Virus record (IMG/VR): IMGVR_UViG_3300006810_000108
Location: 1 to 41,906 of that record
Reading direction: 5' to 3' (one strand)
DNA length: 41,906 nucleotides
DNA from: a virus
A model generated the notes under the pieces. That model was given only the letters and a program-made list of their open reading frames with translations, was not told the origin of the DNA and did not search any database. The translations under genes and the position numbers were made by a program. Below are positions 1-7,316 of this stretch, piece by piece (positions within the stretch are counted from its first letter, which is position 1; each line of letters begins with the position of its first letter).

Positions 1-111
1 CGTTGCAACACCAGGATTTTTGACGACTCAAACGAGAATAACTAATAATAGCGGTGGTCCTTTAGATTTATCCGTTATTATTTTTCAAGGCGCTTTTGCT
101 GAAAAGTTAGA
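1..111. repeat. 111-bp exact repeat, partner at 39508-39618
   Basis: Bases 1-111 are identical to 39508-39618, inside fibre genes A and A'. After base 111 the two copies differ every few bases. The repeat may extend further upstream, beyond the window. Confidence 0.9.
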
Positions 112-418
112 CGATCTCGCAGACGTTGCAACGCTCAAGGCTACGACTTCAAACGTTTCCATTAGCGCCGACGTTGTTTTGACGGATAAAGCACTGCATC
201 TTGTTAATACTACCGCAGCTCGTTCTTTAACTTTACCAGCCGCGTCTGCTAACATGTTTTTAACTATCAAGGACATTTCAGGCCAGGCGCAAACAAACAA
301 TATAACTTTGACGACGCCCGGAGCTGAGTTGATCGATGGGGCAGCGACTTACGTTATTGATGCTAATTATAACGCGGTTTCAATTGTAAGCGATGGAACA
401 GACTATTTTGTAATTTAG
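2..418 (+). CDS. Tail fibre protein A, copy 1 (5' truncated by window edge)
   Basis: The reading frame is already open at base 2 and runs to a TAG at 416-418, so the true start lies upstream of the window. The 138 residues match the C-terminal part of the complete 238-residue paralogue at 39209-39925; about 100 N-terminal residues are missing here. The first 111 bases are identical to 39508-39618, after which the copies diverge although the protein stays similar. The composition (short beta-strand-like stretches, many Thr/Ala/Asp, no catalytic motif) fits a phage fibre or fibre-cap domain. It is followed directly by fibre B. The fibre role is inferred from position and from the duplication at the tail end. 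Confidence 0.7.
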   Translation, partial: VATPGFLTTQTRITNNSGGPLDLSVIIFQGAFAEKLDDLADVATLKATTSNVSISADVVLTDKALHLVNTTAARSLTLPAASANMFLTIKDISGQAQTNNITLTTPGAELIDGAATYVIDANYNAVSIVSDGTDYFVI

Positions 419-473
419 TAAACATCCGCAAAATGCGGCTATTCGTTTTAACGCGAAAATTTAAAGGATTATT

Positions 474-2468
474 ATGTCATTTGTGTCAAAAAACCCGAAG
501 TTTAATTCAACAATTTTAAGCGACGTTGCAGCGGGTAGCGTTGATGCTCCTAAACTTGGTTCTCATAAGCTGATTAACAGAAACGGACAAATATTTATCG
601 TTGACGATACGGGCGCAGAAACGGAAGTAGGGAGCGCGGGAAGTGGCGAAATAAACTACATAGAAGAATGGAACGCTGAGACAGCTATTACAGACTGGAA
701 TACTTACAAAGACGCGGCTCAAGCCACACCCGAGGATGGTACGCTAGGAACTGCAAACATTACTTTCACTAGGCAAAACTCTATAGTTTTACGTGGCCGA
801 GAAAGTTTTAAGATTACAAAAGACGCATTTGACAGGCAAGGCGAGGGAGCCAGCTACGACTTTACGATTAAAGCTCAGGATGTTTCTAAAAAGCTTAAAA
901 TACAGTTTGATTTTAAAACCGATGAAGATGCTGGTTACGCAAGCGGTGACTTAACCGTCTACATCTATGATGTGACAAACGCTACTTTAATCACTCCCGT
1001 AGATACCGAGATAATACGCGGGCAAAACATATTTCAGACAAGCTTCAACTCGACTACGTCTACTTCATATCGTCTCATTTTTCATATTGCTACTACAAAC
1101 GCTAGTGCTTGGGATGCTTACATTGATAACGTGATTGTAGGCCCTGGAATGACAAGCCAGGGTGCTGCGATTGGGCCTTGGACTGCGTTTACTCCCTCAT
1201 TTCCTAATGGATTAAATGATGGTGGGGGCGTTACCGAGGGCTGGTTTAGGCAAGTAGGAGACACAATGGAGATTTCCGTTGTTGTTTCCTTCGGTGCATC
1301 ATCTCCAAGTGTTACCAGCTCCCTTGATCTAACCATACCTGATTCTAAGACAATCAACAGTGATCTAGTAGGAACAAATTCTCAAACAACAATAGTGGGA
1401 CAAGCCTGGGGGACTAATGCAGGCGTTGCGCGTTACAATGGCACTATAATTCAGTTAAACACCACAACAGTAAGAGTAGCCGAAGAGGGTGGGGTTAACT
1501 CAAACTGGGATAACAACTCTCCATTTGCTTGGGGATCAGGAGACAGCTTTTCTCTTGCACTTGCGGTTCCCATAACCGAATGGGCTGGCAAAGGCATAGT
1601 ACCTATGCTTGCTCAGGATAATTTATTTAGCGGGACTTGGACGCCGACAAGTGCGACTCATAACAATTTAACTGGCACAGCGGTTTACGGTACAGCCAGA
1701 TACACTAGAACAGGAAACAAAGTATCGGCTACGATCGACGACATAACAGGGTTAACCGTTACATCCGATGCGACGAGGACTTGGATGCGTATAGATGCTT
1801 CAGATCTACCTGGATTAACAAACGATACAGAGTTTTTTGGTTCAGCGAGTGTTGCTACTACTGGGCAGCCAGAGGTAACAGCCTCGATAAAATCGGCATC
1901 AGGTTCAGATAAAACTTTTTTGGTGATATGGAAATCAGATGGTGGCGGCGCTGCTTTAACCGCGGCTTCTATAGACATGCATTACTACACAGAAACAGAC
2001 CAATCTCAAAACTCGCTTGTTGGGTTTTCTGAGGCTACTGAAAGTAACTTAGGGCTGGTTAAGAAAAATAAATGGCAGGTTAAGACCTTAGGCGCGGATA
2101 AGACAACCGCAGGTACATTTATCACATTCAATGGTTTAACCGTGGGCAAAAACTATCGTGTAATATGTCAGGCTAATATTATCCCCGAAGTAGACGACAC
2201 CGTAGGAATCCAAATTGTTCACGATTCTAATATATTGGCAGAAACTAAAACTAGACTAGGGCCCTCCTCGGCAGGACTGTCTTTTGGTGACCTAAATCAG
2301 ACAACGATTGCGGAGGCTATATTTACAGCAACAACAACAACGGCTACATGTGATGCGTTTTCAATCACCTCACCGAGCGTTATAAATGCCGATGGAAGCA
2401 GAAGCCTAACATGGGCTATGATCGAAGAGCTAAACAACTACGAAGCTGAAACAACGGACTTCACATAA
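474..2468 (+). CDS. Tail fibre / receptor-binding protein B, copy 1
   Basis: 664 residues with an AAAGG ribosome site nine bases before the ATG. Residues 1 to about 230 form a conserved N-terminal block that includes a jelly-roll-like, carbohydrate-binding-type stretch; it is nearly the same in the paralogue at 39984-41906. Residues about 235-520 carry two variable beta-rich domains, the first ending in the anchor VPITEWAG. The C-terminal block from the SLVGF motif onward is again shared with the paralogue. Constant ends with an exchangeable middle are typical of modular receptor-binding proteins. No enzymatic motif is visible. It lies between fibre A and lysis genes, a usual place for host-recognition proteins. 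Function is inferred from architecture and context. Confidence 0.7.
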   Translation: MSFVSKNPKFNSTILSDVAAGSVDAPKLGSHKLINRNGQIFIVDDTGAETEVGSAGSGEINYIEEWNAETAITDWNTYKDAAQATPEDGTLGTANITFTRQNSIVLRGRESFKITKDAFDRQGEGASYDFTIKAQDVSKKLKIQFDFKTDEDAGYASGDLTVYIYDVTNATLITPVDTEIIRGQNIFQTSFNSTTSTSYRLIFHIATTNASAWDAYIDNVIVGPGMTSQGAAIGPWTAFTPSFPNGLNDGGGVTEGWFRQVGDTMEISVVVSFGASSPSVTSSLDLTIPDSKTINSDLVGTNSQTTIVGQAWGTNAGVARYNGTIIQLNTTTVRVAEEGGVNSNWDNNSPFAWGSGDSFSLALAVPITEWAGKGIVPMLAQDNLFSGTWTPTSATHNNLTGTAVYGTARYTRTGNKVSATIDDITGLTVTSDATRTWMRIDASDLPGLTNDTEFFGSASVATTGQPEVTASIKSASGSDKTFLVIWKSDGGGAALTAASIDMHYYTETDQSQNSLVGFSEATESNLGLVKKNKWQVKTLGADKTTAGTFITFNGLTVGKNYRVICQANIIPEVDDTVGIQIVHDSNILAETKTRLGPSSAGLSFGDLNQTTIAEAIFTATTTTATCDAFSITSPSVINADGSRSLTWAMIEELNNYEAETTDFT

Positions 2469-2480
2469 ACGAGATACTAA

Positions 2481-2564
2481 ATGGAATTTGAAAGTTTAGG
2501 AGATCTAATTTCAAGCATCGGATTGATGCTTTTCATTTTTTATATATTAGATAGTTCTGGCTAA
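2481..2564 (+). CDS. Tiny single-pass membrane peptide (27 aa)
   Basis: ATG at 2481 with a weak GAGA upstream, TAA at 2562-2564. The peptide begins MEFESLGDLISS and then has a hydrophobic stretch (IGLMLFIFYIL) long enough to cross a membrane. A second peptide of the same design follows at 2588. It starts 12 bases after fibre B, so it is probably co-transcribed. It could be a small lysis or inner-membrane factor, or a chance reading frame; there is no family evidence. Confidence 0.4.
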   Translation: MEFESLGDLISSIGLMLFIFYILDSSG

Positions 2565-2587
2565 AAAAGAAGAGACGAGAACTCTAT

Positions 2588-2680
2588 ATGGACAGTTTTG
2601 AAAAATTAATTTTAACGTATGGATCAATATTATTGATTGCATTGTCAATTTTAACATTTTTAGAAATTATTTTTTTTTAA
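2588..2680 (+). CDS. Tiny single-pass membrane peptide (30 aa)
   Basis: ATG at 2588 preceded by GAGACGAGAA, TAA at 2678-2680, only nine bases before the next gene. The sequence MDSFEKLILTYGSILLIALS continues into a fully hydrophobic C-terminus ending LEIIFF. It resembles its upstream neighbour in design: short acidic N-terminus, then one transmembrane segment. That repetition argues for a real pair of small membrane proteins. Function unknown; a lysis-accessory role is a guess from the nearby lysis cassette. Confidence 0.45.
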   Translation: MDSFEKLILTYGSILLIALSILTFLEIIFF

Positions 2681-2689
2681 GGAAAAAAA

Positions 2690-3148
2690 ATGGCTAACAT
2701 GCTTGTAACAGAACTTGAGGCACAAGAATACGTTTTTTTGACCCTTGGAGCTGGTTTAACGCTACAAAAAGGTGAGAGAGTCATTTTTAAATCTGACCTT
2801 GCAAATAGAATGGTTGAAGAAGCTAGGGGAAAACTGACAGTAAGCAACGATTTTAAATTTGATTTTTTGGATGCAGATGTTGGCGTTGATCCAGCAAATA
2901 CCATAACGGAAACCGCACATGGCATGCTTGACGGAGATCCGGTTAGACTTGAATCGACGGGCGTTTTACCGTCTGGATTAGAGCTAGGTTTGGATTATTA
3001 CGTTGTAAACAAAACCGACGATACGTTTCAACTATCGCTATCAGTGGGCGGTGCGGTTGTTCAAATTACGTCGGCAGCGGGTGGGGGAACTCATAGTGTG
3101 AACAAAATGCGTTCTCGTTTAAAATTTTCAAATTTTGAATTAGTGTAA
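2690..3148 (+). CDS. Small fibre-associated virion protein
   Basis: 152 residues with an AAGGA ribosome site nine bases before the ATG. The N-terminal half is mixed. The C-terminal half (about residues 68-138) has the pattern T-x-T-A-H-G-M-x-x-G-D-P-V-R followed by G-x-x-YYVV and T-F-Q-L-S, a beta-rich domain I know from many phage tail-fibre and virion-surface proteins. This suggests a small decoration or fibre component. It lies at the end of the fibre block, before a transcription factor and the lysis genes. Confidence 0.6.
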   Translation: MANMLVTELEAQEYVFLTLGAGLTLQKGERVIFKSDLANRMVEEARGKLTVSNDFKFDFLDADVGVDPANTITETAHGMLDGDPVRLESTGVLPSGLELGLDYYVVNKTDDTFQLSLSVGGAVVQITSAAGGGTHSVNKMRSRLKFSNFELV

Positions 3149-3176
3149 ATTATGCCTGAAATAGTAACCGAATAAT

Positions 3177-3653
3177 GTGGATGATGTGAATGATAGAAAA
3201 ATAAAAAAATTGAGAAACCAGGCAATTTCATATGGTTTAAAAAGGGGTCTGTCTTTTGAAGAAGCAGAAGACATGGCGCAAATTTTTTTGCTAAAGCAGT
3301 GTATAAAAAAAACCAGGCAAAGATTTGACCAATGTTTTATTGATTTTATCCGAAAAAAACTCGGCGATTCACGATGTCAATATAAAAAGGAGGGTTCGCC
3401 CCAATTAGATTTAACCTTCAATGCAAACGATCCATTGCTGCCCGACGAAATTATCATAAAAAAAGAACACACTAAAAATATATTAAAATTACTAAACACA
3501 CGCCAAAAAAAAGTTATTTTTTACATTTTAAAATATCGCGGCCAAGAATTTGCGGCTAGAAAACTAGGGGTCACGAGCAATCGGATTAATCAAATTTTGC
3601 GCGAAATAAGGGAAATTATTAAGTCACACGATGCAACCCTGCCATTTTCGTAA
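3177..3653 (+). CDS. Sigma-70-like phage transcription factor
   Basis: 158 residues from a GTG start; a second GTG at 3186 is also possible, and an in-frame stop at 3165-3167 limits upstream extension. Residues about 20-60 resemble sigma region 2 (SFEEAEDMAQIFLL). Residues about 107-148 resemble region 4: an L-x-x-R-Q-K-K-V-I-F start, then a helix-turn-helix in which AARKLGVTSNRINQIL is the likely recognition unit. There is no obvious region 1 or 3, as in small phage or ECF sigma factors. Its position before the lysis cassette suggests a role in late transcription. It could instead be a sigma-derived regulator that does not direct initiation. Confidence 0.6.
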   Translation: MDDVNDRKIKKLRNQAISYGLKRGLSFEEAEDMAQIFLLKQCIKKTRQRFDQCFIDFIRKKLGDSRCQYKKEGSPQLDLTFNANDPLLPDEIIIKKEHTKNILKLLNTRQKKVIFYILKYRGQEFAARKLGVTSNRINQILREIREIIKSHDATLPFS

Positions 3654-3767
3654 AATATAGCAAAAAACCGCTAATATAACTAAATATCGCCAATAATAAC
3701 CACGCTAACAAAAAAAAACCGCATACTTTAAAATGGTTATGAACGATATAGGCGTGGGGGGGGTGTC

Positions 3768-4022
3768 ATGGATGCAACAAATTTTATTGGCAAATGGAGT
3801 ACGAGCATTGCTGTAATCACAACGATTTCCGGCGGGGCTGCATGGCTTACAACGACTCGAAATGATGTGCATCATTTAAGTAGTAAAGTGATTTACATGC
3901 AAAAAGAAATGGATACGTTTGTAAGAGATTCGCATCATAAACGAAATATAAATGATAGTCGGCTCAGCAGAATTGAAGCAAAATTGGATATGATATTAAA
4001 TCATATGAAGAGGAAAAATTAA
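3768..4022 (+). CDS. Small membrane protein, putative holin or spanin-like
   Basis: 84 residues, ATG preceded by a run of G (GGGGGGGG at 3753-3763) that acts as a strong ribosome site. One transmembrane helix at about residues 11-28 (SIAVITTISGGAAWL) is followed by a charged, probably coiled-coil tail rich in His, Lys and Asp. Its stop shares one base with the ATG of the endolysin, so the two are translationally coupled. Such single-span proteins beside an endolysin are often holins, antiholins or envelope-disruption proteins; which one cannot be decided here. Confidence 0.55.
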   Translation: MDATNFIGKWSTSIAVITTISGGAAWLTTTRNDVHHLSSKVIYMQKEMDTFVRDSHHKRNINDSRLSRIEAKLDMILNHMKRKN

Positions 4023-4492
4023 TGCTTATTAATCGAATTAACGATATTAATTTGCTTTACCCGCCGTTTATGGAAAAAGTTAAAAAAGGGTTGCGGGCAG
4101 CGATTGCGGCAAAAATCCCCATTGAAATTTTTGAAACCTATCGGACAAACGAGCGCCAAAATTATCTATTTGAGCAAGGACGTACGCGAAACGGTGCTAT
4201 TATAACTAATCGTCGCGGTGGTCTGTCATGGCATAATTACGGGCTTGCCGTGGATGTTGTAATGAGGGTTGATGGTCGTTATAATTGGGACAACACTTTA
4301 TATTATACAGATGCCGCTCAATATTTTGAAGCTCAGGGGCTAAGGTGGGCCGGTCATAGCGGCTTTGAATTAGTGCATTACGAGTTACCGATCAATTACT
4401 CTGTTGACGAGAGTCATAAAATAGTCGAACAATACGGCATGCTTTATTATTGGAAGCTTTTAAATGATTACGAGGGGGAAAATAATGTTTAA
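4022..4492 (+). CDS. Endolysin, M15-type D,L-peptidase
   Basis: 156 residues. The family signature S-W-H-x-x-G-x-A-x-D-V (residues 69-79) and the later F-E-L-V-H-Y-E motif give the expected zinc ligands H71, D78 and H119; R41 in ETYRT is the usual substrate-side arginine. This matches the VanY / L-alanyl-D-glutamate peptidase group of phage endolysins, which cut peptidoglycan peptide stems. There is no signal peptide, so release depends on a holin. It overlaps membrane-protein genes at both ends (one base upstream, eight bases downstream), forming a compact lysis cassette. Confidence 0.88.
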   Translation: MLINRINDINLLYPPFMEKVKKGLRAAIAAKIPIEIFETYRTNERQNYLFEQGRTRNGAIITNRRGGLSWHNYGLAVDVVMRVDGRYNWDNTLYYTDAAQYFEAQGLRWAGHSGFELVHYELPINYSVDESHKIVEQYGMLYYWKLLNDYEGENNV

Positions 4493-4826
4493 ACTTTTTT
4501 TAACAATTGGAATTTTTTTCCTATCTACGTTTGCCTTTGGCGAGGGACAAATATCAGAGATCCCAGACGTTCCAGACGTGGCGCCGTGGTGGCTATCAAT
4601 GTTTACATTTGCGCTAAAACAGTTTCCGGCTTTTAATGCGTGGTTTGCTGCGGCGATGATGTTTGTTATGGCGGGGCTAAGAGCATTATCGGAACTGTTA
4701 AATTTTATCGCGAAAAAAACAGCCACGAAAACAGATGATGAAATGGCTTCTGCATTGGTTAAAATTTTAAAATGGGTTGCGGCAATTATTGGATGGTTTG
4801 GACTTGGAAAACCACGGTCGTCCTAA
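4485..4826 (+). CDS. Holin-like membrane protein
   Basis: Start set at ATG 4485 because GAGGGGGA lies just upstream; an earlier in-frame ATG at 4464 lacks a comparable site. The 113-residue protein opens with a hydrophobic, signal-like segment (MFKLFLTIGIFFLSTFAFG), then an acidic linker, a hydrophobic helix at about residues 45-70 and a last one near the C-terminus (KWVAAIIGWFGLG). Small size, several membrane segments and overlap with the endolysin gene suggest a holin or second lysis membrane protein. The possible cleavable signal peptide is unusual for a holin. Confidence 0.55.
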   Translation: MFKLFLTIGIFFLSTFAFGEGQISEIPDVPDVAPWWLSMFTFALKQFPAFNAWFAAAMMFVMAGLRALSELLNFIAKKTATKTDDEMASALVKILKWVAAIIGWFGLGKPRSS

Positions 4827-4913
4827 CGAAGCATTGAAAGCCATAGCGCTTTTGATTTGCTTTTGACTATTCCTAATTTTTTTTCCCTCCGTCCTGCAAA
4901 CCATTTTTTAAAT

Positions 4914-5414
4914 TTAATTAACATAATTAAAGACCCATTTTCTAGTTTTTAACCCAATTTGATTATATCCGTATAAAGCAATCATTAAACTATCAATCAG
5001 ATTGTTATTGTATTTTTCCTCGCCCATTACAACTCGCGGCTTTATCGGTGCATGTTTAAAAATTTTTTTATATGCCTCTAATGTTCTATGCTTTGTTGAA
5101 CCTTTTGTATCACTAAAATGATTCACCCACGTTTTAGGAAGTACGTCTCGACATTCAAATCCATAGAGATTTAAAGCCATTTTAATCTGCCCGTAGTAGC
5201 TCCCTAATCCAAAATTTGCTTTCGCTGCCCAACCGCCCCTACCGTGTACCTGTTCAACGAAACAAATGTCAATTTTCGGTAACAATTCTATATCCTCATA
5301 TTGCAATATTTTTTTTTGGCAATACCTCAATTTAAGTATCCAGCCGCGACAAGATAACGAGTCTAAAACAGTAATAAAACCTTCCCGCCCCGGATCAATT
5401 CCCGCCACTAACAT
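4914..5414 (-). CDS. RuvC-like Holliday junction resolvase
   Basis: 166 residues on the minus strand. It has the RNase-H-fold RuvC pattern: an N-terminal A-G-I-D-P-G strand with D7, the strand CFVEQVHG with E54, and the C-terminal helix NLIDSLMIALYG with D141, giving the acidic metal-binding set. The G-x-G-S-Y-Y-G-Q motif near residue 70 and a basic patch around K105-R110 fit DNA binding. It would cut branched recombination or replication intermediates before packaging. It is convergent with the lysis genes and divergent from the recombination operon. Confidence 0.78.
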   Translation of the reverse strand: MLVAGIDPGREGFITVLDSLSCRGWILKLRYCQKKILQYEDIELLPKIDICFVEQVHGRGGWAAKANFGLGSYYGQIKMALNLYGFECRDVLPKTWVNHFSDTKGSTKHRTLEAYKKIFKHAPIKPRVVMGEEKYNNNLIDSLMIALYGYNQIGLKTRKWVFNYVN

Positions 5415-5447
5415 AATTTAAGCCTTAAATAATAAATGTTTATAATT

Positions 5448-5465
5448 ACGTTAAACAAAATGCAA
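5448..5465. promoter_or_regulatory. 18-bp shared element in divergent region (copy 1)
   Basis: ACGTTAAACAAAATGCAA occurs here and again, identical, at 11715-11732. Both copies lie between divergently transcribed genes, here between the resolvase and the Sak4-like operon. It overlaps the inverted repeat TGCAAAT/ATTTGCA (5461-5467 and 5472-5478). It is best explained as an operator or promoter part used by a common regulator. Confidence 0.5.
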
Positions 5466-5473
5466 ATTTACAT

Positions 5474-5501
5474 TTGCAAAGTGATTTTTACAAGCTAAAA
5501 T
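5474..5501 (+). promoter_or_regulatory. Candidate sigma-70 promoter for recombination operon
   Basis: TTGCAA at 5474-5479 and TAAAAT at 5496-5501 with a 16-base spacer, 44 bases before the ATG at 5546. It starts within the right arm of the TGCAAAT inverted repeat, so a protein bound there would block it. Confidence 0.4.
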
Positions 5502-5545
5502 CTGCTACTGTTTTGTGATGAATAACGCAGTTGGGAGAACATTTT

Positions 5546-6349
5546 ATGGGTCTAATTCCAGAACCACAAGAAAACGTTTATATACCTCGTTTTGAGGATA
5601 TGACGATGTTAATTTACGGGGAACAAGGAAGCGGAAAAACCTCATTTTTTAGCGGTGAACCAGACCCTTTAATATGTGCGGTTGAGCCTGGGAGTGACTT
5701 CGTTAAAGGTAGAGTTGTAAACGTCAGAAACTGGGAAACTTTTTGCGAGTTGGTTAATGAGGTTTATCAGATTAAACAAAGAGAACCGCACAAGATTTCG
5801 AGCGTAGTTATAGACATTGTTGACGGTTTATACGGACTTTGCGAGGAACATATTTGTAAAATTCACGGGGTCAACACAGTTAAAGACGTGGGCGGCTATG
5901 GAGCTGGTCACGCTGAAGTAAAAAAACTTTTTACGTCGTGGGTAACAAGTCTTTATCATTTAGTACCGATTCGATTTTTAACGCATCAAACAGACGAAGA
6001 ATACGAGGTTGTAAATGATGCTGGTTTGATCGAAAAAAAGATGAAAAAAACCGCGCAATTTGGTGGGAAAAAAGGAGAATTGGTGCGTGGATGGTGTCAA
6101 CTAGTCGGCCATATGTTTGTTAATGCCAACGACAATCACACGATTACTTTCAAAAAATACGGATCAAAACTTACAAAAGACAGGACAGGAATATTTGATC
6201 ACATTGGGGATATTGAATTACCTAATGATAGCGGTTTAGCGGTAAAAGATAAGCTTTTAGGGTATCCCCATGTGGAAAAATTGTTTGAAGACAAGGCTCA
6301 AGAATTGGGTTTTGAACTAATAAATCATAGGAGGAAACGAAATGCATGA
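5546..6349 (+). CDS. Sak4-like RecA-fold ATPase (recombination)
   Basis: ATG 5546 is preferred over an in-frame TTG at 5531 because GGGAGAA lies just upstream. The 267-residue protein has Walker A GEQGSGKTS at about residues 25-33 and a Walker B-like strand (SVVIDIVDGLYG) near residue 90. This is the pattern of phage AAA/RecA-fold ATPases of the Sak4 group, which act with a phage SSB in single-strand annealing or recombination. An SSB-like gene two genes downstream supports this. The C-terminus is rich in basic residues. It overlaps the next gene by eight bases. Confidence 0.7.
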   Translation: MGLIPEPQENVYIPRFEDMTMLIYGEQGSGKTSFFSGEPDPLICAVEPGSDFVKGRVVNVRNWETFCELVNEVYQIKQREPHKISSVVIDIVDGLYGLCEEHICKIHGVNTVKDVGGYGAGHAEVKKLFTSWVTSLYHLVPIRFLTHQTDEEYEVVNDAGLIEKKMKKTAQFGGKKGELVRGWCQLVGHMFVNANDNHTITFKKYGSKLTKDRTGIFDHIGDIELPNDSGLAVKDKLLGYPHVEKLFEDKAQELGFELINHRRKRNA

Positions 6350-6557
6350 AGTAAAAAAATGTGAAGAACAGGAGGAAACAAGAAGGTTGCGTTATCATGT
6401 AGTGCATCATGGTGAAAATGGAGTTGAAACGCATAGCTTTCACACAAAAAGAGATCTTACAAAACACTTAAAACCAGTGCGGCCAGAAAGTATTGTTGCA
6501 ATGTATCGAGGCGCTAAGTTACACGCGATGATATCTAATGATTATCAGATTATTTAA
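6342..6557 (+). CDS. Small hypothetical protein between Sak4-like and SSB-like genes
   Basis: 71 residues, with a strong AGGAGGAAACGA ribosome site inside the end of the preceding gene. The N-terminus is highly charged (EVKKCEEQEETRRL) and His-rich around residues 19-34. No family recognised. The tight coupling to a recombination ATPase and an SSB-like gene suggests an accessory recombination or replication role, but nothing in the sequence shows it. Confidence 0.6.
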   Translation: MHEVKKCEEQEETRRLRYHVVHHGENGVETHSFHTKRDLTKHLKPVRPESIVAMYRGAKLHAMISNDYQII

Positions 6558-6569
6558 GGAAAATACAAA

Positions 6570-7238
6570 ATGACTATAGATTTTTTAAATTCAGTTTCCT
6601 CGAACGTAAAAGCAGCAGAAGCCCCAGACTACAAACCGCATCCGCTAGGCGAATTCCATGGAATTGTGCAAAGCGTTGAGAGTAAATATGTTCGTCAAAT
6701 GTCAAACTCGGTCATCGAGCTTAAAATTGCTACGACCGATCAGAGTGGCGCCCGTGTTGGGGTCGCAAATTATAACGAATGGATGTTTACGGACGAAGAC
6801 ATTGCAAGAGCGCAAAGAAGTCAGGAGGATTTAGATAAGCTAAAAGCGCGTATCGGTCGAATGAAGCGTTTATTTGTTGATTTAAACGTTTTTGAGCATG
6901 ATTTTGTTGACGCTATGCCTTGGAGCAATACTAATCCCAACGAGCCTGGGATTTTGGAAAGCTTTGATAAACTAATGGGGGCGCGTTGCTCGGTGACAGT
7001 CAAAGCAAACACGAAGCCTAATAAGCCCGCGATGGTATTTGTTAACGCGCCGTTGGAAACCGTCGTGGGAGTAACTGGTGCAGCGCCGGAGATTCAGAAA
7101 AAAAGCGCGACTCCGATGGGACAGACACCGATGGGAGGTTACGCGCCGCCGCATCCCCAGCAACCTTACAATTCTGCGCCGATCGGCGGAGGATTGCCGC
7201 AAATGCCCCAGCAAAATTTAAATGGGATACCATTCTAA
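6570..7238 (+). CDS. SSB-like single-strand DNA-binding protein
   Basis: 222 residues, AAGGAAAA ribosome site. The first ~155 residues look like an OB-fold (G-E-F-H-G-I-V strand at about 28-34, then strands through SVTVKANTK and AMVFVNA). A flexible tail rich in Pro, Gln, Gly and Met follows (about 165-215), and the chain ends NLNGIPF. Bacterial SSBs end in an acidic tip closing with Ile-Pro-Phe; here IPF is kept but the acidic residues are not. Together with the Sak4-like gene this supports a recombination or replication SSB. A hairpin terminator follows directly. Confidence 0.68.
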   Translation: MTIDFLNSVSSNVKAAEAPDYKPHPLGEFHGIVQSVESKYVRQMSNSVIELKIATTDQSGARVGVANYNEWMFTDEDIARAQRSQEDLDKLKARIGRMKRLFVDLNVFEHDFVDAMPWSNTNPNEPGILESFDKLMGARCSVTVKANTKPNKPAMVFVNAPLETVVGVTGAAPEIQKKSATPMGQTPMGGYAPPHPQQPYNSAPIGGGLPQMPQQNLNGIPF

Positions 7239-7250
7239 AGCATGCCTATC

Positions 7251-7275
7251 AGCCCCTTTTAGGGGCTTTTTGTTT
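7251..7275 (+). terminator. Intrinsic terminator after the recombination operon
   Basis: AGCCCC and GGGGCT pair around a TTTTA loop, followed by a T-rich run (TTTTTGTTTT). It lies 12 bases after the SSB-like stop codon. Confidence 0.85.
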
Positions 7276-7316
7276 TACCAATTGTTATTTTTGTGTAGAT
7301 TTAGAGGAAGATTTAG

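Noticed and set aside
426-438. CCGCA-AAA-TGCGG hairpin between fibre A and B as a terminator
   Set aside because: Only five pairs and no T-run; the equivalent spacer at 39926-39983 lacks it, so a terminator call is not supported.
3152-3175. Seven-codon leader peptide (MPEIVTE) before the sigma-like gene
   Set aside because: Too short and no ribosome site; kept only as a possible translational coupling sequence.
4768-4904. 45-residue minus-strand frame after the resolvase
   Set aside because: No ribosome site, and it lies antisense to the end of the holin-like gene; the composition looks like a chance translation.
7276-7316. Promoter for the candidate RNA at 7317
   Set aside because: TTGTTT and TAGATT can be found, but the spacing is 20 bases; no convincing -35/-10 pair.
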